This document shows, piece after piece, positions 1-16,904 of a stretch of DNA of 64,000 bases. Made by a program: the position numbers and the translations under genes. The notes under the pieces are model-generated. The model was not told the origin of the DNA. It did no database searches and saw only the letters and a list, made by a program, of their open reading frames with translations. Positions within the stretch are counted from its first letter, which is position 1. Each line of letters opens with the position of its first letter. Source of the stretch: Luscinia megarhynchos (Eukaryota > Chordata > Aves > Passeriformes > Turdidae); assembly GCA_034336665.1 (NCBI GenBank), contig CM067588.1:5086655-5150654 (forward strand), read 5' to 3'.

Positions 1-660
1 CTTTTTGAGAGTGCTGGAGGGAAGGCACTGAGCAGCTTCCATCTCCACAGGGCGGTGGGTGCGTGGTTTAGTGGCTGGGACAGCAGTGTCCCCTCAGAGC
101 AGACATCCATGGGATGAGTGCACATCCCTCTCTCCCCACTCCACATCTAAACCAGGAGCAGCCCTTCCCTTCCTCGCTGGCAGCACAAGGATTTACTGCT
201 CAGCACTCTCTGCTTTACAGGTCCATGGCAATACCTACACAGAACAGGGCTGGCAGAGGTTCCATTTTCCAGCCATTACTGATGATTCTGGTTTATCCTC
301 TGGGATATCACCATGGCTATAATACTGGCAGTTTGTTAGGTGGCTCTCACCCCTAAAAATATCACTATTGAATCCATGGGTTGCAGAAGGCAGTGAAAGA
401 GCAAGTGGAAGAATAGCAAAGATTTTCACCTTTCCCAGTGTTGTGATAGTGCTCAGTGTCTGCTGGGCAGATGTGGATGGGTTTGAGAGTGATTTTCTGA
501 CAGTTTAAAGGGCAGAGCCCACTCTGTGTGTGCTGGTTTGTGTGGGTGGTCTTGGAGTAAGAAGAGAAATGAGGAAAGGATTGTTCCCTGTGCTGGCTGT
601 GGCTGTCCCTGGATCCCCGGCAGGGCAGTGCAGCGCCATAAAACCCCTCCAGCGCACGCA
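1..660. other. Intergenic, downstream of HSD11B1
   Basis: No exon-like reading frame with splice sites and no clear repeat family. In mammals TRAF3IP3 follows HSD11B1, but I find no trace of it here. Confidence 0.5.
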
Positions 661-680
661 GAGCTGTCGGGTTACTACAC

Positions 681-686
681 TTTATT
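681..686 (-). terminator. HSD11B1: HSD11B1 polyadenylation signal
   Basis: AATAAA read on the minus strand, about 200 bases past the HSD11B1 stop codon at 890-892. It implies a short 3' UTR of about 230 bases. Confidence 0.6.
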
Positions 687-889
687 TAACAATTAACAGT
701 AATTATCGTTCCGCGGCCGGGCGGGGGCGAGCAGGGCGCGGAGCCGCTGCTGGCCCCGCTCTGTCCCTGCGGGTGCCGCCAGCGCATCACGGACCGGGCG
801 GTGGCGATGCCGGGGCACGGGCGGGGTGCCCGGGGACGCTCCCGGTGGCGATGCCGGGCACGGACGGGGGTGCCCGGGACCCTCGGGGC

Positions 890-5841
<4,952 letters not shown>

Positions 5842-8800
5842 CCCACTGTGGAGTCAGGAAGCACAGCATGAGAGAGGAGCAAGGAACAAAAAAACCCCTC
5901 TGCAGAGCTGAGGGAAGCAGCACTGTGACCCTTTAAAAACCTGTGAGCGGCGGAGCTGCGGCTTGCAGAGCCCTGGAAAATCACGGGTGGGTGGGTGGGT
6001 GGATGAGCCAGGCAGAGCTGTGCTCTGCTCCCTGCTGCTCGGCCTGGCCAGCGGGGCTGTTTGGGTTCTGCCCGGCTCTTTTCATATTTCCTGTCCTACA
6101 TTAAAATGCAGAATTTTGCACAACACCCTGGAAGAGGTGTGTCTTTGCTGAGCAGCATCAAGTTTCACTTGGAGAACATCAGAGGGAGCCCAGTGCAGGT
6201 GGTTAAACATTGTCCTTTATTCCTGCAGGCCCGGGGCAGGGATGGGACCCAGCCCTGGCGTGGGGGGCACCCACAGCAGCTCCTGCCACGGGGTGCTGGC
6301 AGCAGGGACTCAGCATTGACCCAAAGAGCCCCAGCAGTGCTCTGCTGAGGCAGGGCTGAGTTTTAGATCTATTTTCTTTTTGTCTGTGAGCAGCTGAGGG
6401 AGCTGGACCCATCTGTGGGGTGCAGCCACCTCAGCCCCAAGGGGCACAGGGAGGACTGCAGGGAAACTCTGGATGTGTTTTCTGCAGAGAAATCAGTGGC
6501 CTTGCTGCCGTGGTTCCTCCTTTGGGTTTTGCAAGAGCTTTGTTCTGACTTTTAAATGAATATAATCTCGAGGAAAACCCACAGAACACCCTGTAGCTCC
6601 CTGAGCCTCAGCAGCAGCACATTCCATGCTGTGGATCCTGTGCCATGGGGATAAAGCATTCCCAGCTTTGCTCTGGGGCTGGGATCTCCATCCTGCAGCA
6701 CCAGAGATGGGGAAATGCTGTGGGAGCTCCTGGAGCTGCCCTGCCAGAGCCTCAGCCTCTCTGCTGGGACAAAGCTGTGTTTGCAGGGCAGCAGTGCTCT
6801 GTGGGCTGCTGTCTGGGGGCACAGCACTCTGCCTGGCTCTCTCTAACAGAACCAGAATTGTTTAATGTTTTTTTCCCCTCATGTTAAATCTTTAAAATAC
6901 AAGTGCTTGAATTCAGTCTTTAAAATACAAGTGCTTGAATTCAGTGGTGTGCCTGGTAGGGCAGTTGCTCTCTGGCCTTGCTACTGCTTTATGGGTGAGT
7001 TTTTTTTCCTTTTCTGCCTTTCTACTCCAGTCTCAACTTTCCCTTTGATAAGAAGCACTCAGCCCACGCTGGGTCAGATAACACCAGTGCAGTCACTCTG
7101 CTTTTCCTGCCTTGCTTGGAACCTGGGTTGTGATCATGGGGCAACCATTTCACTCCTTGGCTGTGGAGAGGGAAGGAAAATGAAGTAATTAACCATATCT
7201 GAGCTGGGATCTTGTCTGCATCTGCCAGGGAGAGAGGCCCTTTTCAAGATATTTTGGTTTATTACTGGCATCAGTGGAGCAATAATCACCATGCTCTGTG
7301 CACCTTCTGCAAGTGGGGCAGGAAGGAATCGTGTTCTTTGCTCCGTGGTGGCACCAGGGGACGTGGGGCTGGGGGCACTGGGGGATTCCAGAGCCAGCAC
7401 TGGCCTGCCTTGTTGGTGGTGGCGAGAATTGTGGGGCTGAGTTTTTGCAATAAAGGACCGAAATATGGAATATCTTTGGACAGAACTGAGCCCAGTTTTC
7501 CTGCACAAGCAGTTTCAGCGCAGGGGTTGCTCCCAGCCTCCCATCCCTGCCAGGGTGCTGCTGCTCCTCACTCCCACTCACGGCTTTTTCTGGCCTTGGT
7601 TTCCTGTGTGCAGCTCCAGAACTTGTTTTTCACTTTTCCTGGGGGCGGGGAGCGCGGGCAGGGCGAGGGGGGCAGGGGAAGGGTTTTCTGATCGCGGCTG
7701 TGCCCAGCCCCTGGAGCAGCCCTGGGTGGGTTCCCCTGCTCCAGCTCCCTCCCTGGGCTTTGTGCCGAGCTCCCAGGGGATGCTGCTGCTCCCTGCCCGC
7801 TCTGCTCACCGGGATTTCTCCAAACCTGGGAAGGAAACCTGTCCTGGCAGCAGGCTGGGAGAGGGGAGTGCAGAGCCCCTGCAGGAGCGAGGCTCGGGCA
7901 GGTTTCTGCAGGCAGCTCACACTCCAAAAACACTCGGCAGGAATTTGGATATCACTTCTTTTTAGTTTTTTTTCTTTCCCTTTTTGGAGTGATAATTTGG
8001 CTTTTTTCAAATCATTATCAAAATCTTGGTCAAACTCAGAGGATTTTCCTTTTTGTTTTTGTTTTTGTTTTTTTCTTTCCCCTCTTGCTTTCCTTTATCT
8101 CACAGACATTAAAATATTATTTTTCCTACCCAGCTGTCCCAGTGCCCTTTGCCATGAGCACAGCTCTAATTCTTTCTTTACAGACAGGGCCATCATAGAA
8201 AGGGCTGCCCTCAGTTCTGTTTTTCTCATGTACAGCAGAACCCCAAATCTGTCACAGCTACACCCCTGGAAATGCCCTCCCAGCCCCATGGGAGATGAGA
8301 GGATTGTAGGGTGGGTTTGGTTTGGTTTGACATCACATTTCTACACGCTGCTGGTTTAGAGAAAATACTGTGATGTTTAAGTCATTTCCGAGCCCTAAAC
8401 TTGTGGTTTTTTCCCTGTGTGACCAAATTGGGAATTGCTGCCTTGAAATTTCGTTGTTGGAACTGTGGCTGCTGAGCCTTGGCTGCTGTCCCTGTCCCCA
8501 GTGCCCTTGGAGCTGCGTGGCTGAGGCTGATATTCTTATCTGCACCCCTAAATTTAGCCTGCAATATTCAGTGTCCACACTGCAAGCAGAGAGAGGACTC
8601 TGGAGACATTCAGCTCCTGCCTTTGCAGGGGCTGAGCTGTGAGGGGGGAGCTGCTGCTCTGAGTGGCCTTCAGCTCCCTGGATGAGGGGCTGGATGGCAG
8701 CTCCAGGCTGAAATCAGAGCTTTGGAAAGATGGGCACAGACAAAGACTCGCCAGATTTTGTGCCAGCTGCATTTTCCCTGAGGGTTTAATGTACCAGCAA

Positions 8801-11105
8801 AGTGTCACGTTTGCAGGTTGGAATCAACCAGATTCTGACAAGTCTGAGAAGAGCAGAAATCAACCTGGTGCGAACCCAGCAATGTGACTCAGCCCTGGGG
8901 CAGCGTGTGCCTCTCCCCAGGAGTTTGTCCCTCAGGGTCTGGGGTTAACTCAGCTGTAAATGCTCTGCCTGCTCCCTCTGCCAGGTCCTGTCTGTGCCTC
9001 ATCCCATCTGGGCTCTCTCTGCTCCGTCCCAGTGTTTGTGATTAAACTTTGTCTTTGCAGTTCTCCAGGGATGCTGTCTGCTGTGCCTGGGGTTTAAAGA
9101 TGAGAAGGTTTTGCTGAAGCCTTTCAGTGCTTTGGGCCAGTCTGTCACTGGTCACTCACAGTGGTGTCAAAGGGGTCACCAAGCCTCGGGCAGGCTGAAT
9201 TTATTGTGTGGTTTAATTTTACAGGATCGTTGTGGTAAAATCAGTGATTAATACTGGTCTAATCCCCTCTCTGCACAGAGCCAGCAGTGCCTCCAGGCCC
9301 TGCAGTGCCCTGGGGAAGGGCTGACCTCCAGCCTGGCCTGGCAGTGAGTGCAGAGCCTGCAGGGCAGGAGCTCGTCCTCTGCAGGTTCCCAGGACCTGCT
9401 GGGCTGGCCTCGAGCTGTCTAATCCCCTGAGCTGCCTTAGCAGCAGCTATTTTCACTGCTCACAACCCTCTTTGCTTTAAGCTCATAACCCTGGGGCTGG
9501 CACTCTGGGAGGAGGAGGTGTGGGCAGCAGGGCAGGGAAACCTGGGACTCAGGAGTGGTGGGGGGCTCACCTGGAGCTCCCTCTCCTCCCCTCCCAACCC
9601 CCTTTCCCAGGCAGGATGAGACACCTGGGACTTGCAGAGGAGCAAGAGGGGTGATGAACAGCTCCAGCTGCCCTGCACAGGGCTGTGACTCTCACCTGGA
9701 CAGAGCTGTGATTCTCACCAGTCCAATCTGTGATTCTTACCTGTCCAATCTCTGATTCTTACCTGTCAGGCTGTGACTCTCACCTGGACAGAGCTGTGAC
9801 TCTCACCTGTCCAATCTGTGATTCTTACCTGTCCAATCTCTGATTCTTACCTGTCAGGCTGTGACTCTCACCTGGACAGGACCAAAGGGTTTGTTACAGA
9901 ATAAATGAAGTATGTCTCAAAGGCTATTTTAAATTAAACTATAATTTTAATTGAGGAAAAGATGCTTTAAATTGGATTGAAAGCTTGAGCAGAGTTTTTT
10001 GTGCAGATACTGGATAGGATTCTTTCTCCACTCTGTGCTGCTGGGTTTGTTTTGATAACAGAAATAATTGTCAACAAAATGAGTTTGTGGGTTCTGTATT
10101 GTGAAAATGAAATTGTGAACTTCAGCCATATTCTGATGTTTTCAGGCCCTGATCTTACCTTGTGCAGCTCAGGGAGGAGCTGTGCATTGGTTACTGAGGT
10201 CTGGCAGGGAGTTTTTCATTTTCCATGATCCAATGTTTGGCTCAATTGTTTTGCTTTTAGCTGGAGAGTGGCACACTGCTGGTGCATCTCCCAGTTTCTG
10301 TGCAAGGTGTGCATCCTGCTGCTCCCCCTGCCCTGCAGGTGTGCCTTTGGGAGATAAATAGGATTTTGTGCCCTGCTCAGCCCTGGCAGGGCCTGTTTGC
10401 CTGGTCAGGATCACTGTGGCTGGCTGGAGACTCTGTTTGCTGACATGACACAGTCCCAAATGCAACAGGCTCTTGCTAAGCCCCAGAACATTTTTTAAAT
10501 AGGTGAAAGTCCTCTAATGGTCCTGGCAGCGCTCTGAGTAGAGCCTGAAGCCTGGAACAGTTTCCACACCCTCCAGCCTGGCTGTGCCATCTCCGTGTTT
10601 TTCCACGTGTGACACCCTGTGGCACTGCCAGCCAATACTGCCCTGCACAATCAGGAGTCTGTGGTGCCTTTGGGAAAGATCCCAGGAAAGGTAGAAGGGT
10701 TTTGTTGCTTTTTTTTAAAAAAGATTTTTAGCTGTGCAGCAGCTGGAGCCTGCGGGAGGATTGCCAGGGCAAGAATGGGGTTTGGATTTATTTTAAACCA
10801 GTTCTGTGCACACATGGCCACGGCAGAGACAAATCTGTGCCACTGAACCCAGATAACCCCAGCTCCAGCTCGGGGCATGTGGCACCCGTGTGACACCAAT
10901 GCCACCTCCTCCCCTGCCAGAGGGACAGACAGACAGACAGGACAGACCCAGAGCAGCCTCACGGGCTTTATGGGGAGGGGACAGCCCCCTCTCCATTGTC
11001 CCCTGGGCCCCCCTGCCCGCAAAAGGAGCCAGAGGCGTGAGCAAAACCTCTTTGCAAACCAGCACGAGGAGCCTTTGAAAAAAAAAAAAAAATGCAGCAA
11101 GAGCG
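5842..11105. other. Upstream of HSD11B1 and intergenic to the G0S2 3' end
   Basis: The HSD11B1 5' UTR and promoter should lie just above 5841, but I see no convincing TATA box. At 6892-6947 a roughly 28-base stretch (core TTTAAAATACAAGTGCTTGA) is duplicated in tandem. Otherwise this is ordinary single-copy sequence plus one short minisatellite at 9.7 kb. No further gene was recognised. Confidence 0.5.
9681..9882. repeat. Short minisatellite, 19-24 base units
   Basis: About nine alternating copies of CTGTGACTCTCACCTGGACA and CTGTGATTCTTACCTGTCCA in intergenic sequence. Confidence 0.85.
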
Positions 11106-11127
11106 ACCACTGGTACCATATAAAATA

Positions 11128-11133
11128 TTTATT
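11128..11133 (-). terminator. G0S2: G0S2 polyadenylation signal
   Basis: AATAAA on the minus strand (CAATAAATATTTTATA context), about 220 bases past the expected G0S2 stop. The surrounding AT-rich 3' UTR includes ATTTA-like motifs. Confidence 0.7.
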
Positions 11134-11353
11134 GATCTTGCAAAATGGTGTAAAATGCGTCCGTAAGAAAAATAAGAAACCACGCTGTGCATCGCGCACA
11201 GGTTTATACCAACAAAAAGGTATTTTCCCCACTGCTGCACAGCAGCAAATATAGCCCTTCGCTTGCGGCGGGTCTCACGCGTGCAGCCTCCCTCAGCCGA
11301 GCCCTGTGTCCGCGCTGGAAGCGCTGTGCGGGCGGATCCGGAGCGCGGCCGCC

Positions 11354-11666
11354 TCAGGACGCGTGGTGCCGGGTCACCAGCGCCCTGTGCAGCGCCGGGC
11401 GGAGCTTTGCCCTTGTCCAGCACCAAACCCTCCTGTTTCTGCGGCGCCCGCTGCTCCCGGGCTGCCGCCGGCTTGTTCTTGTCCTCCTCCTCCTCCTCCA
11501 GCCTGCCCTGCGAGCTGAAGGGGCTGCACACGGTCTCCACCAGCCCGATGACCACCCCAAAGAACGCCAGCACGCTGCCCAGCATGTACAGCTTGACCAT
11601 CTTCCTGTTGGGCTTCTGGCTGAGCATTTCTTTGGCGAAGGGGATCAGCTCGTGCATGGTTTCCAT
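11354..11666 (-). CDS. G0S2: G0/G1 switch protein 2, with a frame break near its 3' end
   Basis: Small inhibitor of adipose triglyceride lipase (PNPLA2), acting at lipid droplets. The reading frame opens at 11666 with METMHELIPFAKEML and continues into the conserved hydrophobic stretch KLYMLGSVLAFFGVV (residues about 24-45) and ETVCSPF, all clear family hallmarks. It then has an acidic, Lys-rich linker. In the starting frame there is no stop until 10968 (232 aa), far longer than the usual 103 aa. The conserved family ending (RALVTRHHAS, mammals RALSNRQHAS) is in the next frame and stops at 11354-11356. The span is 313 bases, exactly one more than 103 codons plus stop, so one extra base, probably between 11395 and 11420, breaks the frame. 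The coding sequence sits in a single exon whose acceptor precedes 11700. Confidence 0.85.
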
Positions 11667-11864
11667 TTCTGTTTTGCAGCAGCAGGTTTAGGTGTCAGTT
11701 CTGGAAGAGAAGAGAGAGGGACGCGGGTTAAATCCAGCTGATGTGGCAGAGCTCTCCCGGCTCCCCGCAGACCCCCCGGCTGCGCTTTAAATGGGGATCG
11801 GGGCTTTTTGCTGAAGGTTTGCTTCAGGAAAATGCAGCCACCGTGTCCCCGCGGTGCCCCGGGA

Positions 11865-12083
11865 CAGTGCCACCCTCTCCAGGACAGTGCCACCCTCCCA
11901 GGACAGTGCCACCCTACCCAGGACAGTGCCACCTTCCCCAGGACAGAGCCATCCTACCCAGGACAGTGCCACCTTCACCAGGACAGTGCCACCTTCACCA
12001 GGCACAGCCACCCTCCCCAGGACAGTGCCACCCTCCCCAGGACAGTGCCACCCTGCCCAGGACAGTGCCACCCTCCCCAGGCT
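11865..12083. repeat. 21-base minisatellite in G0S2 intron 1
   Basis: About ten copies of CCAGGACAGTGCCACCCTCC, lying between the non-coding first exon (ends 12210) and the coding exon (begins 11700). Confidence 0.9.
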
Positions 12084-12209
12084 GCAGTGAGGGTGGGCAC
12101 GCCGTGGTACCACGCGTTTTGTGCCGCGTCCGTCGCACCGCATCCCTCACCGCATCCCCGTCCCCTCCATCCCCGTCCCTCCGTCCCCTCCGTCCCGTCC
12201 ATCCCTTAC

Positions 12210-12300
12210 CGGCTGCAGTGCTGTGCAGTGAGCGCTGCGGTGTTGCTGCGGAGCTGTGCTGGTGCTGTCGCTGTCGCTGTCGCGGCCGCTCCGCTGCAGC
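12210..12300 (-). other. G0S2: Probable G0S2 non-coding exon 1
   Basis: A donor reads GCAGCCG|GTAAGGG on the minus strand, with the exon ending at 12210. The upstream limit is inferred from the TATA-like box at 12327-12333. A matching acceptor CTTCCAG precedes 11700, giving a 5' UTR intron of about 510 bases. Confidence 0.6.
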
Positions 12301-12326
12301 TGCTGCCCGGGGCCGCCGCCGCCTCC

Positions 12327-12333
12327 TTTTATC
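12327..12333 (-). promoter_or_regulatory. G0S2: G0S2 TATA-like box
   Basis: GATAAAA on the minus strand inside a GC-rich block (12230-12430), about 30 bases before the inferred start of exon 1. Upstream of it (12440-12660) is a T-rich/A-rich low-complexity tract. Confidence 0.6.
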
Positions 12334-12439
12334 GCTGGCGGGGCGGGCGGGGCGGGGGCCGGGCCGGGAGCGGGGCCCGGAGCTCGGGCCAGCCTGGCCC
12401 CCCCGCCGCTTGGCAGCTCCTGCCCCTAATCCGGCCAGA

Positions 12440-12660
12440 CGGAAAAAAAACCCCGCTTTTTTTCTTCTTTTTTTTTCTTTTCAACCCTTTCCTCCCCTCC
12501 TTTGTAAAAAAAATTTTATTCTTTTTTTTTCTTTTTATCTCCTCCCTCCATTCCTCATTCAATTTATTTCTGCTTCCATCTCTCCTTGTGTTTTCCCATC
12601 CCTCCTTCCATTTCTCCTTTTTCTCTTAAAAAACTTGTGTTTTTGCTCCCTCCAACAAAA
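12440..12660. repeat. Polypyrimidine-rich low-complexity tract
   Basis: T/C-dominated on the plus strand (purine-rich on the G0S2 strand), just upstream of the G0S2 promoter. Confidence 0.7.
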
Positions 12661-14000
12661 CCCCCCAAACTGTCTCAAAGTCTAATTCCTGAACCGGAGA
12701 GCTGATGCCTGACTTGCTGTTCAGCTCTGCACCTGCTTCTGCAATGGGTATTGAATATGTTCATGGAAGCTTTGCTGATTGCCTGGGTGGGAGGAGAGTC
12801 TGTTTGTCCGTAGTTCCCAAAACAGGTTTGGATCCAGGGCTTGGGGCTGTGCGAGGCCAATTCAGCAAAGTGTCCCTGCCCTGCTGCTCACTCTGATGGG
12901 GAAGGGGGTGAGAAGCTGCCCCAGGGATCAGTGTCACCAGTGTCACCCAGGCCGAGGTGTCTGTGAAAGGTTCTGCAGGTGCTCATGGCACAGGGAACAT
13001 CAGCAGGGGATTCTGCAGCCCTGATCTCCTGGGAGTGAGAGAACTTCTGGAAACTCCAAAGCTGGAGGAAGTTAGGTCAGTTTAAAACCCACTCTTCACT
13101 TTTCCTGCCCTTGGTGCTGAATGTCTGTCACCCCTTGGTGTCACCCCCTTGTGTCACCCCCTTTGTGTCCCTCCTTGTGCCACCTGCAGGACGGTGCTGT
13201 TTCCACGCTGGCCAAAAGCAGGAGGCTGTGCTGGGCTGCAGCCAGGGAGTGTTGCACCAATAACCCCCGGCATTAGTGATGATGCAAGAACGATTGCATC
13301 ATCATCATCATCATCACCACATCACCACCATCTGCTCCGGCTGCAGGGCCCATCAGAGCACAGCCACTGCTCTGGCTGCAGGAATCCTGTGGCTTCCATG
13401 CACATCTCAGCAGCTGCTGAGCCCAGAGAGCTGCTGAAGCCACGAGGAGTTGTTGGGATTTCCAGCAGATGATGGACTCTGGGACAGATTTCCTGGCTGA
13501 TCCACGTGGCTGAGAGCATGGGAATTGCTCTGCTAGGCAGTGTATAGAAATTAAAATACAAGCTGATGTTGTAGCAGCAGTTTTAGGGAGAGGTTGGTGC
13601 ATGTGGAAGGAGGGAAAGCCCGAGGGAGCCTTCAAAGGATGCTGTAAAGGAGGTTGCCAGCCCCAGAGCAGCTGGAGATGAGCTTGTCCCCAAACCAGAG
13701 AGGGAGAAATGGGGCTCCCTTACTCCCTGCCCCCAACACATGCAAGACAGGCCCTGTGGCACAGAGGATGTGGGTGTGATGCCCCCGAGCTGGGTTTTAC
13801 CTCAGCCCACACAGGGGAAGCCTCTCTGTGACGTAAATAAACTGGAGATGGAATGGCTGGGGCTGTGTTTGCCCAGCATCCTGCAGGTGAGGAATGTCCT
13901 CCCTTCCTCCTTTCCTCCCCTCCTCCCTTCCTTCCCTCCTCCCCAGCCTCCGATGCCTCACACACCGCTCGATTCCCTGCCCAAGGGCGCTGCTGACCCT
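12661..14000. other. Intergenic, G0S2 to LAMB3
   Basis: No gene recognised. It contains a short CAT triplet run near 13295-13325 and a pyrimidine-rich stretch near 13895-13950. Confidence 0.5.
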
Positions 14001-14001
14001 G

Positions 14002-14447
14002 GCCAAAAAGGGACACTGTCCTTGAAACCCGCCCAAAAAGGGACACTGCCCTTGAAACCCGCCCCAAAAAGGACACTGTCCTTGAAACCCGCCCAAAAGG
14101 GACACTGCCCTTGAAACCCGCCCCAAAAGGGACACTGTCCTTGAAACCCGCCACAAAAGGGACACTGTCCTTGAAACCCGCCCCAAAAAGGACACTGCCC
14201 TTGAAACCTGCCCCAAAAAGGGACACTGCCCTTGAAACCCGCCCCAAAAAGGGACACTGTCCTTGAAACCCGCCCCAAAAGGGACACTGTCCTTGAAACC
14301 CGCCCAAAAAGGGACACTGCCCTTGAAACCCGCCCCAAAAAGGGACACTGCCCTTGAAACCCGCCCAAAAGGGACACTGCCCTTGAAACCCGCCCCAAAA
14401 AAGGGACACTGTCCTTGAAACCCGCCCCAAAAAAGACACTGTCCTTG
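14002..14447. repeat. 28-32 base minisatellite, intergenic
   Basis: About 15 copies of AAAGGGACACTGTCCTTGAA followed by ACCCGCCCC. The near-palindromic core GGACACTGTCC recurs in many units, alternating with GGACACTGCCC. Confidence 0.92.
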
Positions 14448-15609
14448 CACTCGTGGGGTTTTCCCTCGTGCTGAGCCGTGCCTGGGGCTCCTCACAGCCC
14501 GCACATCCCGCACGTCCCCTGCCCCCGCAGCAGCGCAAGGAAACGCTTCTGCTGAAAACTCGGGTTTTTTTTTGCAAGTTTTGAGTCTGCTTAGGAAATT
14601 GTATTGCATGACTGGCTGTAAAAGTTGCTAAAGACTTGTCTATCCCTCCTCAGCGTCTGGGGTTTTTTGCTTTAAATAAAGAGTCCTTATCTTCTCTGCC
14701 AACTTGGCAGCCGAGGTTGCAGCTGATTCCTGAGTTCGGGCTGTGTTTTTTCTCTTCTGTAGCAGTCAAAAAGAAAAAAAAATGGCCATTGGAGAAAAGA
14801 TAGCTGGAGGAGACAGCGACCAGACAGGGCAAGTTCAAGGTCAGGGTTCCTCTCCGGGGTCGCTGTGCTGACCCTTCCCAGCCCCCGGGGAGAGGCGGGG
14901 GTTGCCCCGGCCCTGCTCAGCCCCAGCCCCTGACACAGGGGTCACTGTGGAGTGTTGGAATTGTGACTTTTCACCTAAAAAAGTGATTTTTGGTAGTTTC
15001 TTTATTCTTTTTTTTTTTTTTTTTTTTTTTTTTTCAGGCAGGGTTTTTGTTGCCTGCTGAACCTTATGTTTGCAAGTCTTTTCCTGAGGGCTGGCAAGGG
15101 CATTTTTGTCCACTAAATACTGATGGAGATGTCCATGCATTCTCAAAGTACTGAGAGCTGGAGCTTCTGGGCTAACACAGCTCAGGATAACTTTGAGCAT
15201 TAACCAGTCAGCTGATAATCATCTCTGGCAAATACTTCTCATGGCACCACTCAGATTGTGTTGATCTAATTTAACAACATTTAATTCAATTTCGGTTTGT
15301 ATTTCAGCAACAAAGTCTATGCAAGCTCGTTGTGTGGACATTTAAATTGAATTAAGTGTGGATAAACCGATTAATGATTAACACCAAATTACACTAATTT
15401 TAGCTGTTCTAAATCTTATTTAGGAGAGTCTGCACAAGGATATTGTCAGGTTTAATCACAACTTTGATTAAACCAGGCTTTGTGGCTGGGGGAGCTGCAC
15501 GAGCTTAACGTCACCGGGGGGGGAAGAGCTCTGCCTGAACTTCCAAAGGCACGTCAGCAGCCGTGGCTTAGCCTAAATCCTGCGGGGAGGGGTGCTTGGC
15601 AGCCAGGGG

Positions 15610-15906
15610 AGGATGAGGATGATGATGGTGATGGTGATGGTGATGGTGATGGTGATGATGGTGATGGTGATGGTGATGCTGCTGCTGCTGCTGGTGATGG
15701 TGATGATGCTGCTGATGGTGATGGTGATGGTGATGATGGTGATGGTGATGATGGTGATGGTGATGATGGTGATGGTGATGATGGTGCTGCTGCTGCTGGT
15801 GGTGATGGTGATGGTGATAATGGTGATGGTGATGGTGATGGTGATGATGGTGATGGTGATGATGGTGATGATGGTGCTGCTGCTGCTGGTGGTGATGCTG
15901 ATGATG

Positions 15907-15939
<33 letters not shown>

Positions 15940-16145
15940 ATGGTGCTGCTGCTGCTGCTGCTGCTGCTGATGGTGCTGCTGCTGCTGCTGGTGATGCTGA
16001 TGGTGATGATGGTGCTGCTGCTGCTGCTGGTGATGATGATGGTGCTGCTGCTGCTGGTGATGCTGATGGTGATGATGATGCTGCTGCTGCTGCTGGTGAT
16101 GATGATGCTGATGATGGTGCTGCTGCTGCTGCCGGTGATGATGGT
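15610..16145. repeat. GAT/GGT/GCT triplet array
   Basis: About 535 bases of (GATGGT)n interspersed with (GCT)n runs, the longest pure GCT run being about ten triplets. Open in several frames on both strands because it is a triplet repeat. I do not call a gene. Confidence 0.93.
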
Positions 16146-16904
16146 GATGCTCCCCAGCCCCGGCAGCTCTGTTGGAGCTGCTCCTGGAGGAGGCTGAGGT
16201 GCTGCTGAGCCGCAGCCCTGCTGCCCCTGGCTCTGCACGGGGATAACCTTGGCCGTGCTCTGGGCAACGCGAGCTGTGGGAGTGCTGCCAGCCCCGGGGA
16301 GGGCTCCAGGTGCCCCAGCTCCAGTTTCAGCGGCCCAGGGCTGGCACACTCCCCGCTGGCCCGGGCAGGGGCTCGGCAGGCGCCGGCCACGCCGCGGGTG
16401 CGTGCTGGAGCTGGGGGAGGAGAACTGCCCTGAAAGGGGCTGGCGGGGAGAGGGAGCTGCCCCTCCTGCCAGAACACCCCCCTAGGAAGCACCAGGACAT
16501 TTCCAGGACATCCGATCCACCCGGGCACAAGCTGCTGTGGGCGGTGTTGCCCTGAAACAGCCGAGGGAGCAGGGATGTTTCCATGCAAGCCTAAAGCCCA
16601 GCAAGGCACGTTAAAGGCCTGTCCTGTTGAAAATAATGAAATAATGCAGGATTGGTTCCTGCAGCCCAGAGGAGCCTCCCCCAGGCCGTGATGGACACAG
16701 GGTGAAGAGCTCTGGCCACGTGGCTGGGCCGTGGTGACCTGGTCACTGCGCTGACCTGCCCTGCTCGAGCAGCGACTGCTGCCCTGGACAGGCACAGAGG
16801 CACAGCCACGGGTGCCCAGCACTGTCCTGTCCTGTGCAAGGGATCTGGGACAAAACACTGAGCCAGCCTCAGCCCCGGGGTCCTTGAATGTGGCACAGCC
16901 CTGC

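Noticed and set aside
14002..14447. Glucocorticoid response elements in GGACACTGTCC
   Set aside because: The arms are one base apart, not three, so they do not match the receptor consensus.
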